Shown: one piece after another, positions 50,828 to 58,894 of the stretch | Position numbering within the stretch: position 1 is the first letter of the stretch | Layout: every line of letters begins with the position of its first letter | Position numbers and translations under genes: made by a program | NCBI RefSeq assembly: GCF_004362515.1 | Contig: NZ_SNXU01000001.1 | Span: 3,410,001-3,474,000 of the forward strand | DNA length: 64,000 nucleotides | Reading direction: 5' to 3' | DNA from: Actinokineospora alba | GTDB taxonomy: Bacteria > Actinomycetota > Actinomycetes > Mycobacteriales > Pseudonocardiaceae | Notes under the pieces: model-generated | What the model saw: the letters and a program-made list of their open reading frames with translations, nothing else | Database searches by the model: none | What the model was told of the DNA's origin: nothing

Positions 50828-50871
50828 GCGCTGATCGTGTCACGAGCGGCGGGAATCCGCCGCAACGCGGT

Positions 50872-51342
50872 TCAGCGGCGCTGACCTTTGACGTGCCGGG
50901 CGAACTCGCGCTCGATCTCCCGGTTGGCGTCGCGGGTGGCCAGGTCCTGGCGTTTGTCCCAGGTCTTCTTGCCCTTCACGAGAGCCAGTTCGACCTTGGC
51001 CCGGCCGTCGCTGAAGTACATCGACATCGGGATCAGCGACAGCCCGCTCTCCCGGACCCGGATGTCCCAGCGGTCGATCTCGCGCCGGTTGAGGAGCAGT
51101 TTGCGCACGCGGCGCGGGGTGTGGTTGGTCCACGTGCCCATGGCGTACTCGTTGATGTGCAGGCCGCGCAGCCACACCTCGCCGTCGTCGATCGTGGCGA
51201 AGGCGTCGACGAGTGACACCCGGCCCAGCCGCAGGCTCTTGACCTCCGTGCCGACGAGCATCACGCCCGCCTCCAGCGTGTCGAGGACGGCGTAGAGGTG
51301 ACGCGCTCGCCGGTTCGTGGCGATCACCGTGGTCGTGGCCAT
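50872..51342 (-). CDS. smpB: SsrA-binding protein SmpB
   Basis: Partner of tmRNA in ribosome rescue. The 156-residue protein has IATNRRARHLYAVLDTLEAGV, GTEVKSLR and the C-terminal KGKKTWDKRQDLATRDANRE tail. No tmRNA gene was recognised nearby. Confidence 0.95.
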   Translation of the reverse strand: MATTTVIATNRRARHLYAVLDTLEAGVMLVGTEVKSLRLGRVSLVDAFATIDDGEVWLRGLHINEYAMGTWTNHTPRRVRKLLLNRREIDRWDIRVRESGLSLIPMSMYFSDGRAKVELALVKGKKTWDKRQDLATRDANREIEREFARHVKGQRR

Positions 51343-51509
51343 GCGGTCACTTTAATTCACAGAGTCGTTCACACCGTTTTCTTAAATCATTGGGCTGGTT
51401 GGCGGATATATGCCCGGTCCACACGCTGCGATTGTCACCTCGACCTGTGCCCGCACCCCTGCAACGGCGGGCACGTCCAGGTCCTTCCCTGCATGAAGGG
51501 CAAATCGCC

Positions 51510-52928
51510 ATGCGTTCACCACGTTCCACAGCCAGGCGGCTACGTGCCGCCTGCGTATTGGTCGCCGCCGTCGGTCTGACCGTCGTCGGTGTGCAGACCG
51601 TCTCCGCCAACGCCTCGCCCACCCCGGCGGCGAGCGCCAAGGCGGGGCCGCTTCCCGTTGCCCCGGATGGACATTCCCACCCGGTCATCGAGTCCGTCCC
51701 GCAGGACCAGCCCGAGCGCGGCTTGGTCTACAAAGGACTGAACATCGCCCAGGCGGGTCCGTGCAAGGGGACCTATCTCGTGCGTGGCCACGATGTGTGC
51801 TCGCACGGCCCCGACCAGCCGCCGCCCGGCTACCGCATGGGCACCCAGGTCCAGCCGCTGTCGGCGCAGCAGGCCACGGCCGCGGGCGTGTGCGTCGGCG
51901 ACGGTTCCAGCGGCAACCGGGCCCAGGTGCTCTACGTCTACGCGAGCACCGACCGGTTCGCCCAGTACAAGACGTCGATCGAACAATGGGCGATCGGCAT
52001 GAGCGACATCTACAACGAGAGCGCCAAGGAGACCGGCGGCACCCGGCACGTCCGACTCCTGCACGACGCGAACTGCACGCCGGTCGTGAGCAAGGTGCAG
52101 ATCACCTCAAGCCAGCTCGCGGACTTCACCAGCATGAGCAACGCGTTGTCGCAGAAGGGTTACAACCGCCAGGACCGCAAGTACGTGATCTTCGCCGACT
52201 CGTCGGTGTACTGCGGCATCGGCGACTTCGCCGGTGACACCCGCAAGGGCGCCACGAACCGCAGCAACTACGGCCCGTCCTACGGCCGCACCGACACCAG
52301 CTGCTGGGGACCGGACACGCCCGCGCACGAACTGGGCCACAACCTGGGCGCGGTCAACAACAACGCCCCCAACGCCAGCGGCGGCGCGCACTGCACCGAC
52401 GAGTGGGACCTGATGTGTTACAGCGACCACCCGAACTACCCGCAGATGCGTTACATCTGCACCGACCGGGCCAAGGACGCGCGCTTCGACTGCGGCCACA
52501 ACGACTACTACCACACGAATCCGCCCGCGGGCAGCTACCTGGCGACCTACTGGAACATGGCCGACAGCCTCTGGCTGGTCGCCAACGGCTCGACCGACCC
52601 GACCCCGACACCCGGGGTCTGCTCGACCTACGCCACCAAGCACACCGGCACCCTGAACCAGGGCGCCTCGGCGATCCAGCCCAACGGCACCTGGTACCAG
52701 TCCACCACCAGCGGCACCCACGCCGGCTGCGTTGACGGGCCGGACGGCACGGACTTCGACCTGCACCTGCAGAAGTGGAACGGCAGCGGCTGGACGACGG
52801 TGGCCAAGGCCGAGACGGAGAAGGCCGACGAGACGCTGTCCTACAGCGGGACCGCCGGCTACTACCAGTACAAGGTCGTGGCCTACGCGGGCTCCGGCGG
52901 CTACACCTTCGGGATGAACAAGCCCTGA
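51510..52928 (+). CDS. Secreted zinc metalloprotease with pre-peptidase C-terminal domain
   Basis: 472 residues. A Sec signal peptide (hydrophobic core AACVLVAAVGLTVVG) precedes a pro-region and a catalytic domain with HELGHN (His273, His277). Many paired cysteines follow (CTDEWDLMC, YICTD, FDCGH), giving a reprolysin-like look. The C-terminal about 100 residues (DFDLHLQKWNGSGWTTVA, then GYYQYKVVAY) match the PPC domain. ATG 51510 has a GAAGGG site. An extracellular protease, probably self-processed. Confidence 0.88.
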   Translation: MRSPRSTARRLRAACVLVAAVGLTVVGVQTVSANASPTPAASAKAGPLPVAPDGHSHPVIESVPQDQPERGLVYKGLNIAQAGPCKGTYLVRGHDVCSHGPDQPPPGYRMGTQVQPLSAQQATAAGVCVGDGSSGNRAQVLYVYASTDRFAQYKTSIEQWAIGMSDIYNESAKETGGTRHVRLLHDANCTPVVSKVQITSSQLADFTSMSNALSQKGYNRQDRKYVIFADSSVYCGIGDFAGDTRKGATNRSNYGPSYGRTDTSCWGPDTPAHELGHNLGAVNNNAPNASGGAHCTDEWDLMCYSDHPNYPQMRYICTDRAKDARFDCGHNDYYHTNPPAGSYLATYWNMADSLWLVANGSTDPTPTPGVCSTYATKHTGTLNQGASAIQPNGTWYQSTTSGTHAGCVDGPDGTDFDLHLQKWNGSGWTTVAKAETEKADETLSYSGTAGYYQYKVVAYAGSGGYTFGMNKP

Positions 52929-52939
52929 TCACCGGCGGC

Positions 52940-52967
52940 GGCCCCGGCGCCTGGCGGCGTCGGGGCC
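52940..52967 (+). terminator. Hairpin terminator after the metalloprotease
   Basis: GGCCCCGGCGCC (52940-52951) and GGCGTCGGGGCC (52956-52967) form a 12-bp stem with one mismatch and a TGGC loop, 12 bases after the stop. Confidence 0.75.
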
Positions 52968-52977
52968 CTCGCTTGGC

Positions 52978-53054
52978 TGGTGGGACCGGAGAGACTCGAA
53001 CTCTCACTGGCACGGACCTAAACCGTGTGCCTCTGCCAATTGGGCTACGGTCCC
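52978..53054 (-). tRNA. tRNA with anticodon UAG (Leu by anticodon), class I shape, CCA encoded
   Basis: Read on the minus strand from 53054, a full cloverleaf forms: acceptor GGGACCG/CGGTCCC, a D-arm, an anticodon arm CACGG-TTTAGGT-CCGTG with anticodon TAG, a 5-base variable loop CCAGT, T-arm GAGAG-TTCGAGT-CTCTC, discriminator A, then CCA at 52980-52978. The body is 74 bases. UAG reads CUA (leucine), and G36-G37 and A73 fit a leucine tRNA. However, leucine tRNAs normally have a long variable arm, which is absent here. The structure is certain, the amino-acid identity less so. Confidence 0.88.
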
Positions 53055-53158
53055 CCGCCCGCGACTAGCGCGGGCGGGAACAGCCTAACCGCGTGGCCCC
53101 TGCACGGCGCGGGTGGCCGGTGATCTAACGTGGTGTCGCCGGACTTCTAGGAGGACAC

Positions 53159-53380
53159 GTGGCCCGCGACCCCGACACCATCCAGCGCGAGATCGAGCAG
53201 GCGCGCGACGCACTGGCATCGACGTTGGACCAGCTGGGCACCAAAGCGAGCCCGAAGCGGCTGGTGGACAACGCGAAGACGTCCGCCCGCGCGAAGGCCG
53301 ACGAGCCGAAGGTGAAGTACGCGCTCATCGGTATCGGCGTCGTGGTTGGTTTCCTGCTCGTGCGCAAGCTGTTCCGCTAG
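53159..53380 (+). CDS. DUF3618 family small membrane protein
   Basis: 73 residues: an N-terminal amphipathic, coiled-coil-like segment (RDPDTIQREIEQARDALASTLDQL) typical of DUF3618, then one C-terminal membrane helix and a basic end. GTG 53159 has AGGAGG upstream. The function is unknown; related mycobacterial proteins lie near bcp. Confidence 0.88.
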   Translation: MARDPDTIQREIEQARDALASTLDQLGTKASPKRLVDNAKTSARAKADEPKVKYALIGIGVVVGFLLVRKLFR

Positions 53381-53508
53381 TCCGCCTCCCCGAAATTTTG
53401 GGGTTGGTCACCTACCGTGCCGCAGGCGCGGGATGGTGGGTCACCGTGGTCGATTTTCGTCACGGTCCCCTTAGGTGGCGGTCGCGGCGCTGCGGCTGCC
53501 AGGCGGAG

Positions 53509-53799
53509 CTAAGAACCAGTGGCGGCGGGCGGGGTTGTCACCTCGTCCGCCTTCCTGGGCTCGGTGCCGAGTCGGGCGGTCAGGTACGCGGCGGTGAAGC
53601 TGACCGCGTCGCCCTCAAGGGTGTGGACGACGGTCTTGATCTCCTCGTTCGGCGCCAGCTTCTCCACCAGCTGGTCAGCGCGGTCGCGGGCGGCGATGAG
53701 GCCCGGCGCGGTCGCTTTGAGCGTCTTCCCGCGGCAGGTCACCTCGACTTTCCAGTCGTCGCCGTCCGGTGTGTAGTTGGCCTCGATCGGCTCGAACAT
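53509..53799 (-). CDS. Conserved hypothetical protein, 96 residues
   Basis: Small cytoplasmic protein with alternating strand and helix (WKVEVTCRGKTLKATAPGL, then AARDRADQLVEKLAP) and good GC3 codon use. ATG 53799 follows a GAGGGGCGAT site. No known domain was recognised. It stands alone between the DUF3618 gene and a TetR gene. Confidence 0.7.
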   Translation of the reverse strand: MFEPIEANYTPDGDDWKVEVTCRGKTLKATAPGLIAARDRADQLVEKLAPNEEIKTVVHTLEGDAVSFTAAYLTARLGTEPRKADEVTTPPAATGS

Positions 53800-53907
53800 G
53801 TGGCATCGCCCCTCAGACGTCCGTGGTTGATACTTAACACAACGCCGGGCGGTCCCGCCGGACGGTTAGCACCGAGAAAATGATTCGGGTAGCCCCGCGC
53901 GGGCGAT

Positions 53908-54519
53908 TTATCCGACCGGGATGTCGCCCGCGACGCCCTTCCACAGCACCGACATCAGCATGTCCGCGGCTTGCGCGGCGGTCACCTCGGACTGGTTGAC
54001 GTACCAGAGGGAGAGCCGCTCGCAGGCGCCGACGAGGATCTGCGCGAGCATCTCCAGTTCGATCCGCGGCTTGTCGGGCACGAACGCCGCGAACAGCGTG
54101 ATGTCGAGTTCCACCTGCTCACGGCGGGCCTCCTCGACTTCCGCGATCGCCACCGGGCCCGCCAGCGCGGCCTCGTTGCGCAGCATCAGCGACCACGAGC
54201 GGCGGTGCGTGTCGGTGAAGTCGAAGAAGGCGACCAGGCCGCGGCGCAGGGCCTCCTCGACGGTGCCCGCGCCCGCCACGGCCTCCAGAGTGCACTTCGA
54301 CAGGTCGGCCCGCGCCGCGCGGATGCAGGCGACGAGCAGGCCCTCCTTGGAGCCGAAGTACTCGTAGATCATCGGCTTGGACACACCACAGCGCTCGGCG
54401 ATCTCGTCCATGGAGACCGCCGCGTAGCCGCGCTCGGCGAAGATCTCCTCGGCGACGCCCATCATCTGCCGTTCGCGCTCTGCCCGAGGCATCCGACGCT
54501 TGCGCTCGCTGGTGGTCAC
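53908..54519 (-). CDS. TetR-family regulator
   Basis: 203 residues with an N-terminal helix-turn-helix (MDEIAERCGVSKPMIYEYFGSKEGLL) and a TetR ligand domain. It is divergent from a Baeyer-Villiger-type monooxygenase gene; the 81-base gap holds two direct GGGTAA repeats about 18 bases apart (near 54552 and 54570) that could be part of the operator. It probably represses the monooxygenase. Confidence 0.92.
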   Translation of the reverse strand: MTTSERKRRMPRAERERQMMGVAEEIFAERGYAAVSMDEIAERCGVSKPMIYEYFGSKEGLLVACIRAARADLSKCTLEAVAGAGTVEEALRRGLVAFFDFTDTHRRSWSLMLRNEAALAGPVAIAEVEEARREQVELDITLFAAFVPDKPRIELEMLAQILVGACERLSLWYVNQSEVTAAQAADMLMSVLWKGVAGDIPVG

Positions 54520-54600
54520 GGAATTGACTCTACCGCAAGTAACCTACTCCGGGTAAGCTGGACTCTGGGTAACACTCAGCGACGCATGGAGGATCGGGAG

Positions 54601-56118
54601 ATGGGCGAGCTCATCCACACAAATGTGGTGGTGATCGGGACCGGGTTCTCCGGCATGGGGATGGCCATCCAGCTCCGCCGGGAAGGTCGCGACGACTTCG
54701 TCATCCTGGAGAAGGCGGCCGACTTCGGCGGCACCTGGCGCGACAACAGCTACCCAGGGTGCGCCTGCGACATCCAGTCCCACATGTACTCCTTCTCCTT
54801 CGAGCAGAAGTCCGACTGGACCCGCTCCTACGCCCCGCAGGCCGAGATCTGGGACTACATGCGCGGCGTCGCCGCCAAGTGGGGCCTGGCCCGCTACACC
54901 CGCTTCGGCGTGGAGGTCACCAGCGCGCGCTGGGACGAGGAGGAGAGCCGCTGGTACGTCGGCACCGCCTCCGGCGACACCTACGTCGGCAAATACCTCG
55001 TCGCGGGCATCGGCGCGCTGCACATCCCGTCGGTCCCGGCGCTGCCCGGCATCGAGAACTTCCAGGGCGCGACGTTCCACTCCGCGCAGTGGGACCACGA
55101 CTACGACCTCAAGGGCAAGCGGGTCGCGGTGATCGGGACCGGCGCCAGCGCCATCCAGTTCGTCCCGAAGATCGCCCCCGACGTCGCCGAGCTGACCCTG
55201 TTCCAGCGCACCGCGCCGTGGGTCATGCCCAAGCCCGACCACGCGATGCCTGCCTGGTCGCAGGCCCTGTTCGCCAAGGCCCCCGGAGTCCAGCGCGGCT
55301 ACCGGCACTTCCTGTACTGGATCAACGAGGTGCGCGCGGTCGGCTTCAACGGCCACCAGAACATCCTCAAGTTCGCCTCCAAGCTGGCCGCCTGGAACAT
55401 CAAGCGCTCGGTGAAGGACCCGGAGCTGGCCCGCAAGCTCACCCCCGACTACGTCATGGGCTGCAAGCGGGTGCTGGTCTCCAACGACTACTACCCGACG
55501 TTCAACCGGCCGAACGTGCACCTCGACACCGACGGCGTCGCCGAGGTCCGGGCGAACAGCATCGTCGGCCGTGACGGCCGCGAGCACCAGGTCGACGCGA
55601 TCATCTACGGCACCGGCTTCCATGTGACCGACGCCTTCGACTACCTCACGGTCTCCGGCCGCGACGGCCGCGACCTGGCCAAGGAGTGGCGCGAGAACGG
55701 GATCAACACCCACCTGGGGATCACCGTCTCGGGCTACCCGAACCTGTTCTACCTGCTCGGCCCGAACACCGGCCTCGGCCACAACTCGGTCGTGTTCATG
55801 ATCGAGTCGCAGATCCGCTACATCGCCGACGCCCTGCGCCTGGTCGAGAAGCACGGCGCCGACGCCATCGACGTGCGCGCCACGGCTCAGGAGCGGTTCA
55901 ACCAGGAGGTGCAGCGCAAGCTCGCCGACGGTGTGTGGACCCAGGGCGGCTGCCAGAGCTGGTACCTCGACGCCAAGGGCGTCAACCGCACCATCTGGCC
56001 CGGCTTCACCTGGCGCTACTGGATGCGCACCCGCAAGGTCGACCCTGCGGACTTCGAGTTGATCACCCGCGGCAAAGTGAAGGAACCCGCCGACACCGCC
56101 GCCGCGGTCGCGCGCTGA
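54601..56118 (+). CDS. Baeyer-Villiger-type flavin monooxygenase
   Basis: 505-residue NADPH- and FAD-dependent monooxygenase. Two dinucleotide folds (VIGTGFSGMG near residue 12, VIGTGASAIQ near 177) flank the fingerprint FQGATFHSAQWD (FxGxxxHxxxW). Aromatic-rich FGGTWRDNSYPGCACD follows the FAD fold, as in BVMOs acting on ketones. ATG 54601 has GGAGG at suitable spacing; ATG 54586 is the alternative. Expression is likely controlled by the divergent TetR. Confidence 0.92.
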   Translation: MGELIHTNVVVIGTGFSGMGMAIQLRREGRDDFVILEKAADFGGTWRDNSYPGCACDIQSHMYSFSFEQKSDWTRSYAPQAEIWDYMRGVAAKWGLARYTRFGVEVTSARWDEEESRWYVGTASGDTYVGKYLVAGIGALHIPSVPALPGIENFQGATFHSAQWDHDYDLKGKRVAVIGTGASAIQFVPKIAPDVAELTLFQRTAPWVMPKPDHAMPAWSQALFAKAPGVQRGYRHFLYWINEVRAVGFNGHQNILKFASKLAAWNIKRSVKDPELARKLTPDYVMGCKRVLVSNDYYPTFNRPNVHLDTDGVAEVRANSIVGRDGREHQVDAIIYGTGFHVTDAFDYLTVSGRDGRDLAKEWRENGINTHLGITVSGYPNLFYLLGPNTGLGHNSVVFMIESQIRYIADALRLVEKHGADAIDVRATAQERFNQEVQRKLADGVWTQGGCQSWYLDAKGVNRTIWPGFTWRYWMRTRKVDPADFELITRGKVKEPADTAAAVAR

Positions 56119-56122
56119 CGGG

Positions 56123-56155
56123 GCAGGCCCGCCGCACTGGGTGCGGCGGGCCTGC
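56123..56155 (+). terminator. Perfect hairpin terminator after the monooxygenase
   Basis: GCAGGCCCGCCGCAC (56123-56137) and GTGCGGCGGGCCTGC (56141-56155) form a 15-bp perfect stem with a TGG loop, 4 bases after the stop and followed by TTCTCCT. Confidence 0.92.
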
Positions 56156-56226
56156 TTCTCCTGACGGACCCGGTCCTGCCACATGCCCCGTGGTAGGCGG
56201 TCCGGATCAGGAGGGTCTCGTGCGGG

Positions 56227-56427
56227 TCATCCGGCGTTGACCTCGAGCAGGCTCGGGTCCGCGACGCCGGGTGAACGGCACCGGCGCGGGCAGACCCCGC
56301 GACCAGCCGAACCGCATGCGGGCGGGGCGGGGGCCGTCAGAGTCATGGCGAACTGATCGTCGCTCAGCCCGAGCAGGGCCTCGTCGAGCGTGCGCTCGAC
56401 GGCGGCCCAGGACGTGGTGTCGATCAT
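56227..56427 (-). CDS. Small hypothetical open frame, possibly degenerate
   Basis: A 66-codon frame from ATG 56427 with an AAGGTGA site. The first 35 residues (IDTTSWAAVERTLDEALLGL onward) look like real coding sequence with high GC3. The rest is Pro/Cys/Arg-rich and reads better in another frame (MRFGWSRGLPAPVPF), so a frameshifted remnant is possible. It lies in the 388-base gap between the monooxygenase and an XRE gene. Confidence 0.3.
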   Translation of the reverse strand: MIDTTSWAAVERTLDEALLGLSDDQFAMTLTAPAPPACGSAGRGVCPRRCRSPGVADPSLLEVNAG

Positions 56428-56477
56428 CGGGTCACCTTGGCGTACCGAACGTCGAACTCGTTCGCCCGGGTGGTGAA

Positions 56478-56505
56478 CTCAGCTGCCGGAAGGGGCGACT
56501 CGCGG
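56478..56505. repeat. Partial copy of the GAGTCGCCCC palindromic element
   Basis: Positions 56478-56505 repeat the right-arm segment of the element at 41296-41419 (TGCCGGA-GGGGCGACTCG) with two mismatches, directly abutting the stop codon of the XRE gene. Only one arm is present. Confidence 0.65.
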
Positions 56506-56506
56506 G

Positions 56507-56998
56507 TCAGGTGGCGGGGGCCGGGGGAGCGGGGCGGATGGCTCTGAGGCGGGCGATGAGGTCTCGGACCTCGACGCCGCACAGTTCGGCCATCCGCTCG
56601 ATCGCGGAGATGTCGAGGTGGACCTCGGCGGGCGTCGGTCCCGTGTGCTCGGTGAGGCGCTCGGCGGCCCAGCGGCGCAGGGGGAGCAGGTCGGAGCCTC
56701 GCTCATGCACGACCGAGCGCAGGTCGACGCGTATTCGGCCGACGCTGGTGCCCGAGAACACGCGATCGTGCACGCGAGCCATCAGCTCATGGGGATGCTC
56801 GTCGAGAGCGAAGCAGATCTCCACCAGTCGCACGACCGAGCACTGCCGGGTGCCCAGTTCGTAGGTCGCCAGCGTCTGCAGGGAGATCTCGGTCTGCAGC
56901 CGCCGGTTGAGTTCCTTGCGGGTCCAGCCGCGCTGCTTGCGCAAGCGGCGGATCTCGTCCCCGAGTACGCGCTGGTAGACCGCCGCATCGATCCGCAC
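56507..56998 (-). CDS. XRE-family DNA-binding protein
   Basis: 163 residues. An N-terminal HTH (LGDEIRRLRKQRGWTRKELNRRLQ, then SLQTLATYELGTRQCSVVRLVEI) precedes a C-terminal helical part with HLDISAIERMAELCGV. GTG 56998 has GGAGGGG at suitable distance; GTG 57004 is possible. The length and two-part shape recall small regulators of the BldD kind, but the similarity is only general. Target unknown. Confidence 0.85.
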   Translation of the reverse strand: MRIDAAVYQRVLGDEIRRLRKQRGWTRKELNRRLQTEISLQTLATYELGTRQCSVVRLVEICFALDEHPHELMARVHDRVFSGTSVGRIRVDLRSVVHERGSDLLPLRRWAAERLTEHTGPTPAEVHLDISAIERMAELCGVEVRDLIARLRAIRPAPPAPAT

Positions 56999-57108
56999 GT
57001 TCACCCCTCCGTCAGGTCCGGCTGTTACTCCCGGTCTCACTTGAGGAAGTGATGAACTACGCGACTCTGACGCGAATCCACCCGAAGTTAGGCCGAACGG
57101 GTGAACCG

Positions 57109-58767
57109 TCAGTTGATGCAGGCGGGCTGCGGCTCCTGGGCCAGTCCGTTGAGGGTCAGCAGCGGGTCGGCGGCGAGCCGCTCGCCTGACTGCTGGTAGT
57201 CCTTGCCGAGGATGACGGTGACCTTGCCCTTGGTCAGGTTGGCGTCCTCCTCGACCGCGAACTCGCCCTCCAGTGCCTGCGCCACGGCCTCGCCCGCGGC
57301 CTTGTCGCCCTTGGCGTGGCGGACCACGGTCTTCTGCCTGGCCGCCGCGTTGCCCGTGGTGCCCGGCTTGAACCCCTGCCCGGCCAGTACGTCGGAGACA
57401 TCGCCCGCGAGCCCGTCGCGGCCGGAGCCGTTGAGCACGTTCACCGTCGGCTTCGGGGCCGACGTGCCGTCCGTGGTGGACGTTCCGGGCGAGGTGGCGC
57501 CGGTGGACGGTGGGCCACCGGGGGTGATGACGCCTTGGACGAACTTGCGCACGGCCACCGGGTCGACGCCCACCGCGCTGCCGTCGTTGGGCGTGGACAG
57601 GTCGATCGTGACGATCGGGATGGTCTGGAACGAGACGTTGCCGCCGGTGAAGCCCATCATCTGCTGGGCGAACCGCATGATGTCCCAGCCCGGGTCCAGC
57701 ACGACCGACTTCTTGATCGCGTCCTGCAGCTTGCCCAGCGTCTCGGACCCGGGGACCAGCAGGTCCTTCGACAGGATCTTCTTCGCCATGCCGCTCATGA
57801 ACACCTGCTGGCGGGCGATCCGGTCGATGTCGCCGTTGGGCAGCCCGTGTCGCTGCCGGACGAACGCGAGGGCCGCGGTGCCCTGCAGGTTCTGCCTGCC
57901 CGCCGGGAAGTTGGCGCCGGAGAAGCTGTCCTTGACCGCCTTGTTCAGGCAGACGTCGATGCCGCCGATCGCGTTGGTGATGTCGTAGAAGCCCAGCAGG
58001 TTGACCTCGGCGTAGTGGTCGATCTTGGCGCCGGTCAGCTTCTCCACCGTGGCGATGAGGCTCTTCGCGCCGTCGAGGTTGGACTTGACGTCGAGGTCGC
58101 GGCCTTGCACGCCCTGCTTCTGCAACTTGGCGCGCGCTTCGAGCTTCGCCCGGCCGTACGCGGAGTTGATCTTGTGTTTGCCGTGGTTCGGGATGTCCAC
58201 GTAGGAGTCGCGGGGCAGCGAGATGCCGACCGCCTTGCCGCCGTCGTTCGGGATCCTGATCATGATCAGGGTGTCGGTGTTGATCTCGCCGTCGGCCTTG
58301 CCCGCGTTGAGCATCGCGAGCTGCTCCTTCGACAGCGGGTTGCCCTGCGCGTCGGTGCGGCTGTCCATGCCGACCATGAGGATGTCGACCGCGCCGTCCG
58401 CGGGTTTCTCGCCCGAGCCGGAGATGACGTCGGCCGTCGACAGCCCGTCGGTGAAGCTGTCCGCGAGGTTCGAGTAGTAGCCGGTGGCGACCAGCACCAG
58501 CACGGACAGCATGGTCACGAACACCTTGCCGCCGGTCAGCTTCCGCTTCGGCGGGGGCGGCGGGCGGCGGGTCGACGGGCGCGGCGGCCGCGACCGGGGC
58601 GGCGGCGTGGCCCGCTCGGCCATCCGTTCGGTCGGCGCCGAGTGATGTGGTCTGCCGGTGATGCGGGGAGTGGCGGAGGGTCGCCCGGTGCCGGTCGACG
58701 AGCGCGGCGAGGCGGGCCTGCCTTGGCCCGCTCGGCTCGCTGACTTAGGCGGCGGCCGGTACTCCAC
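57109..58767 (-). CDS. LytR-CpsA-Psr (LCP) family cell-wall ligase
   Basis: 552 residues: a Pro/Arg-rich cytoplasmic N-terminus to about residue 80, one membrane helix, an LCP domain (DILMVGMDSRT near 128, ISLPRDSYVDIPNHG near 182, FVRQRHGLPNGDIDRIARQQ near 305) and a C-terminal LytR_C domain (VNVLNGSGRDGLA near 448). LCP enzymes attach polymers such as arabinogalactan or teichoic acids to peptidoglycan. GTG 58767 is the start. Confidence 0.93.
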   Translation of the reverse strand: MEYRPPPKSASRAGQGRPASPRSSTGTGRPSATPRITGRPHHSAPTERMAERATPPPRSRPPRPSTRRPPPPPKRKLTGGKVFVTMLSVLVLVATGYYSNLADSFTDGLSTADVISGSGEKPADGAVDILMVGMDSRTDAQGNPLSKEQLAMLNAGKADGEINTDTLIMIRIPNDGGKAVGISLPRDSYVDIPNHGKHKINSAYGRAKLEARAKLQKQGVQGRDLDVKSNLDGAKSLIATVEKLTGAKIDHYAEVNLLGFYDITNAIGGIDVCLNKAVKDSFSGANFPAGRQNLQGTAALAFVRQRHGLPNGDIDRIARQQVFMSGMAKKILSKDLLVPGSETLGKLQDAIKKSVVLDPGWDIMRFAQQMMGFTGGNVSFQTIPIVTIDLSTPNDGSAVGVDPVAVRKFVQGVITPGGPPSTGATSPGTSTTDGTSAPKPTVNVLNGSGRDGLAGDVSDVLAGQGFKPGTTGNAAARQKTVVRHAKGDKAAGEAVAQALEGEFAVEEDANLTKGKVTVILGKDYQQSGERLAADPLLTLNGLAQEPQPACIN

Positions 58768-58894
58768 GCCTACTCCCTTCCGTCTCTTCAGGCATGGGGC
58801 CGCTCATGACGACCCGGAACCGCGGACACCCGTAAGACGCCGAAGGGCCTCCCCAGGTTGGGCCGTAGCGTGTCACACGGGTGTGAGTCATCGG

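Noticed and set aside
50645..51342. tmRNA gene next to smpB
   Set aside because: No tRNA-like ends or tag-peptide frame were found on either side of smpB.
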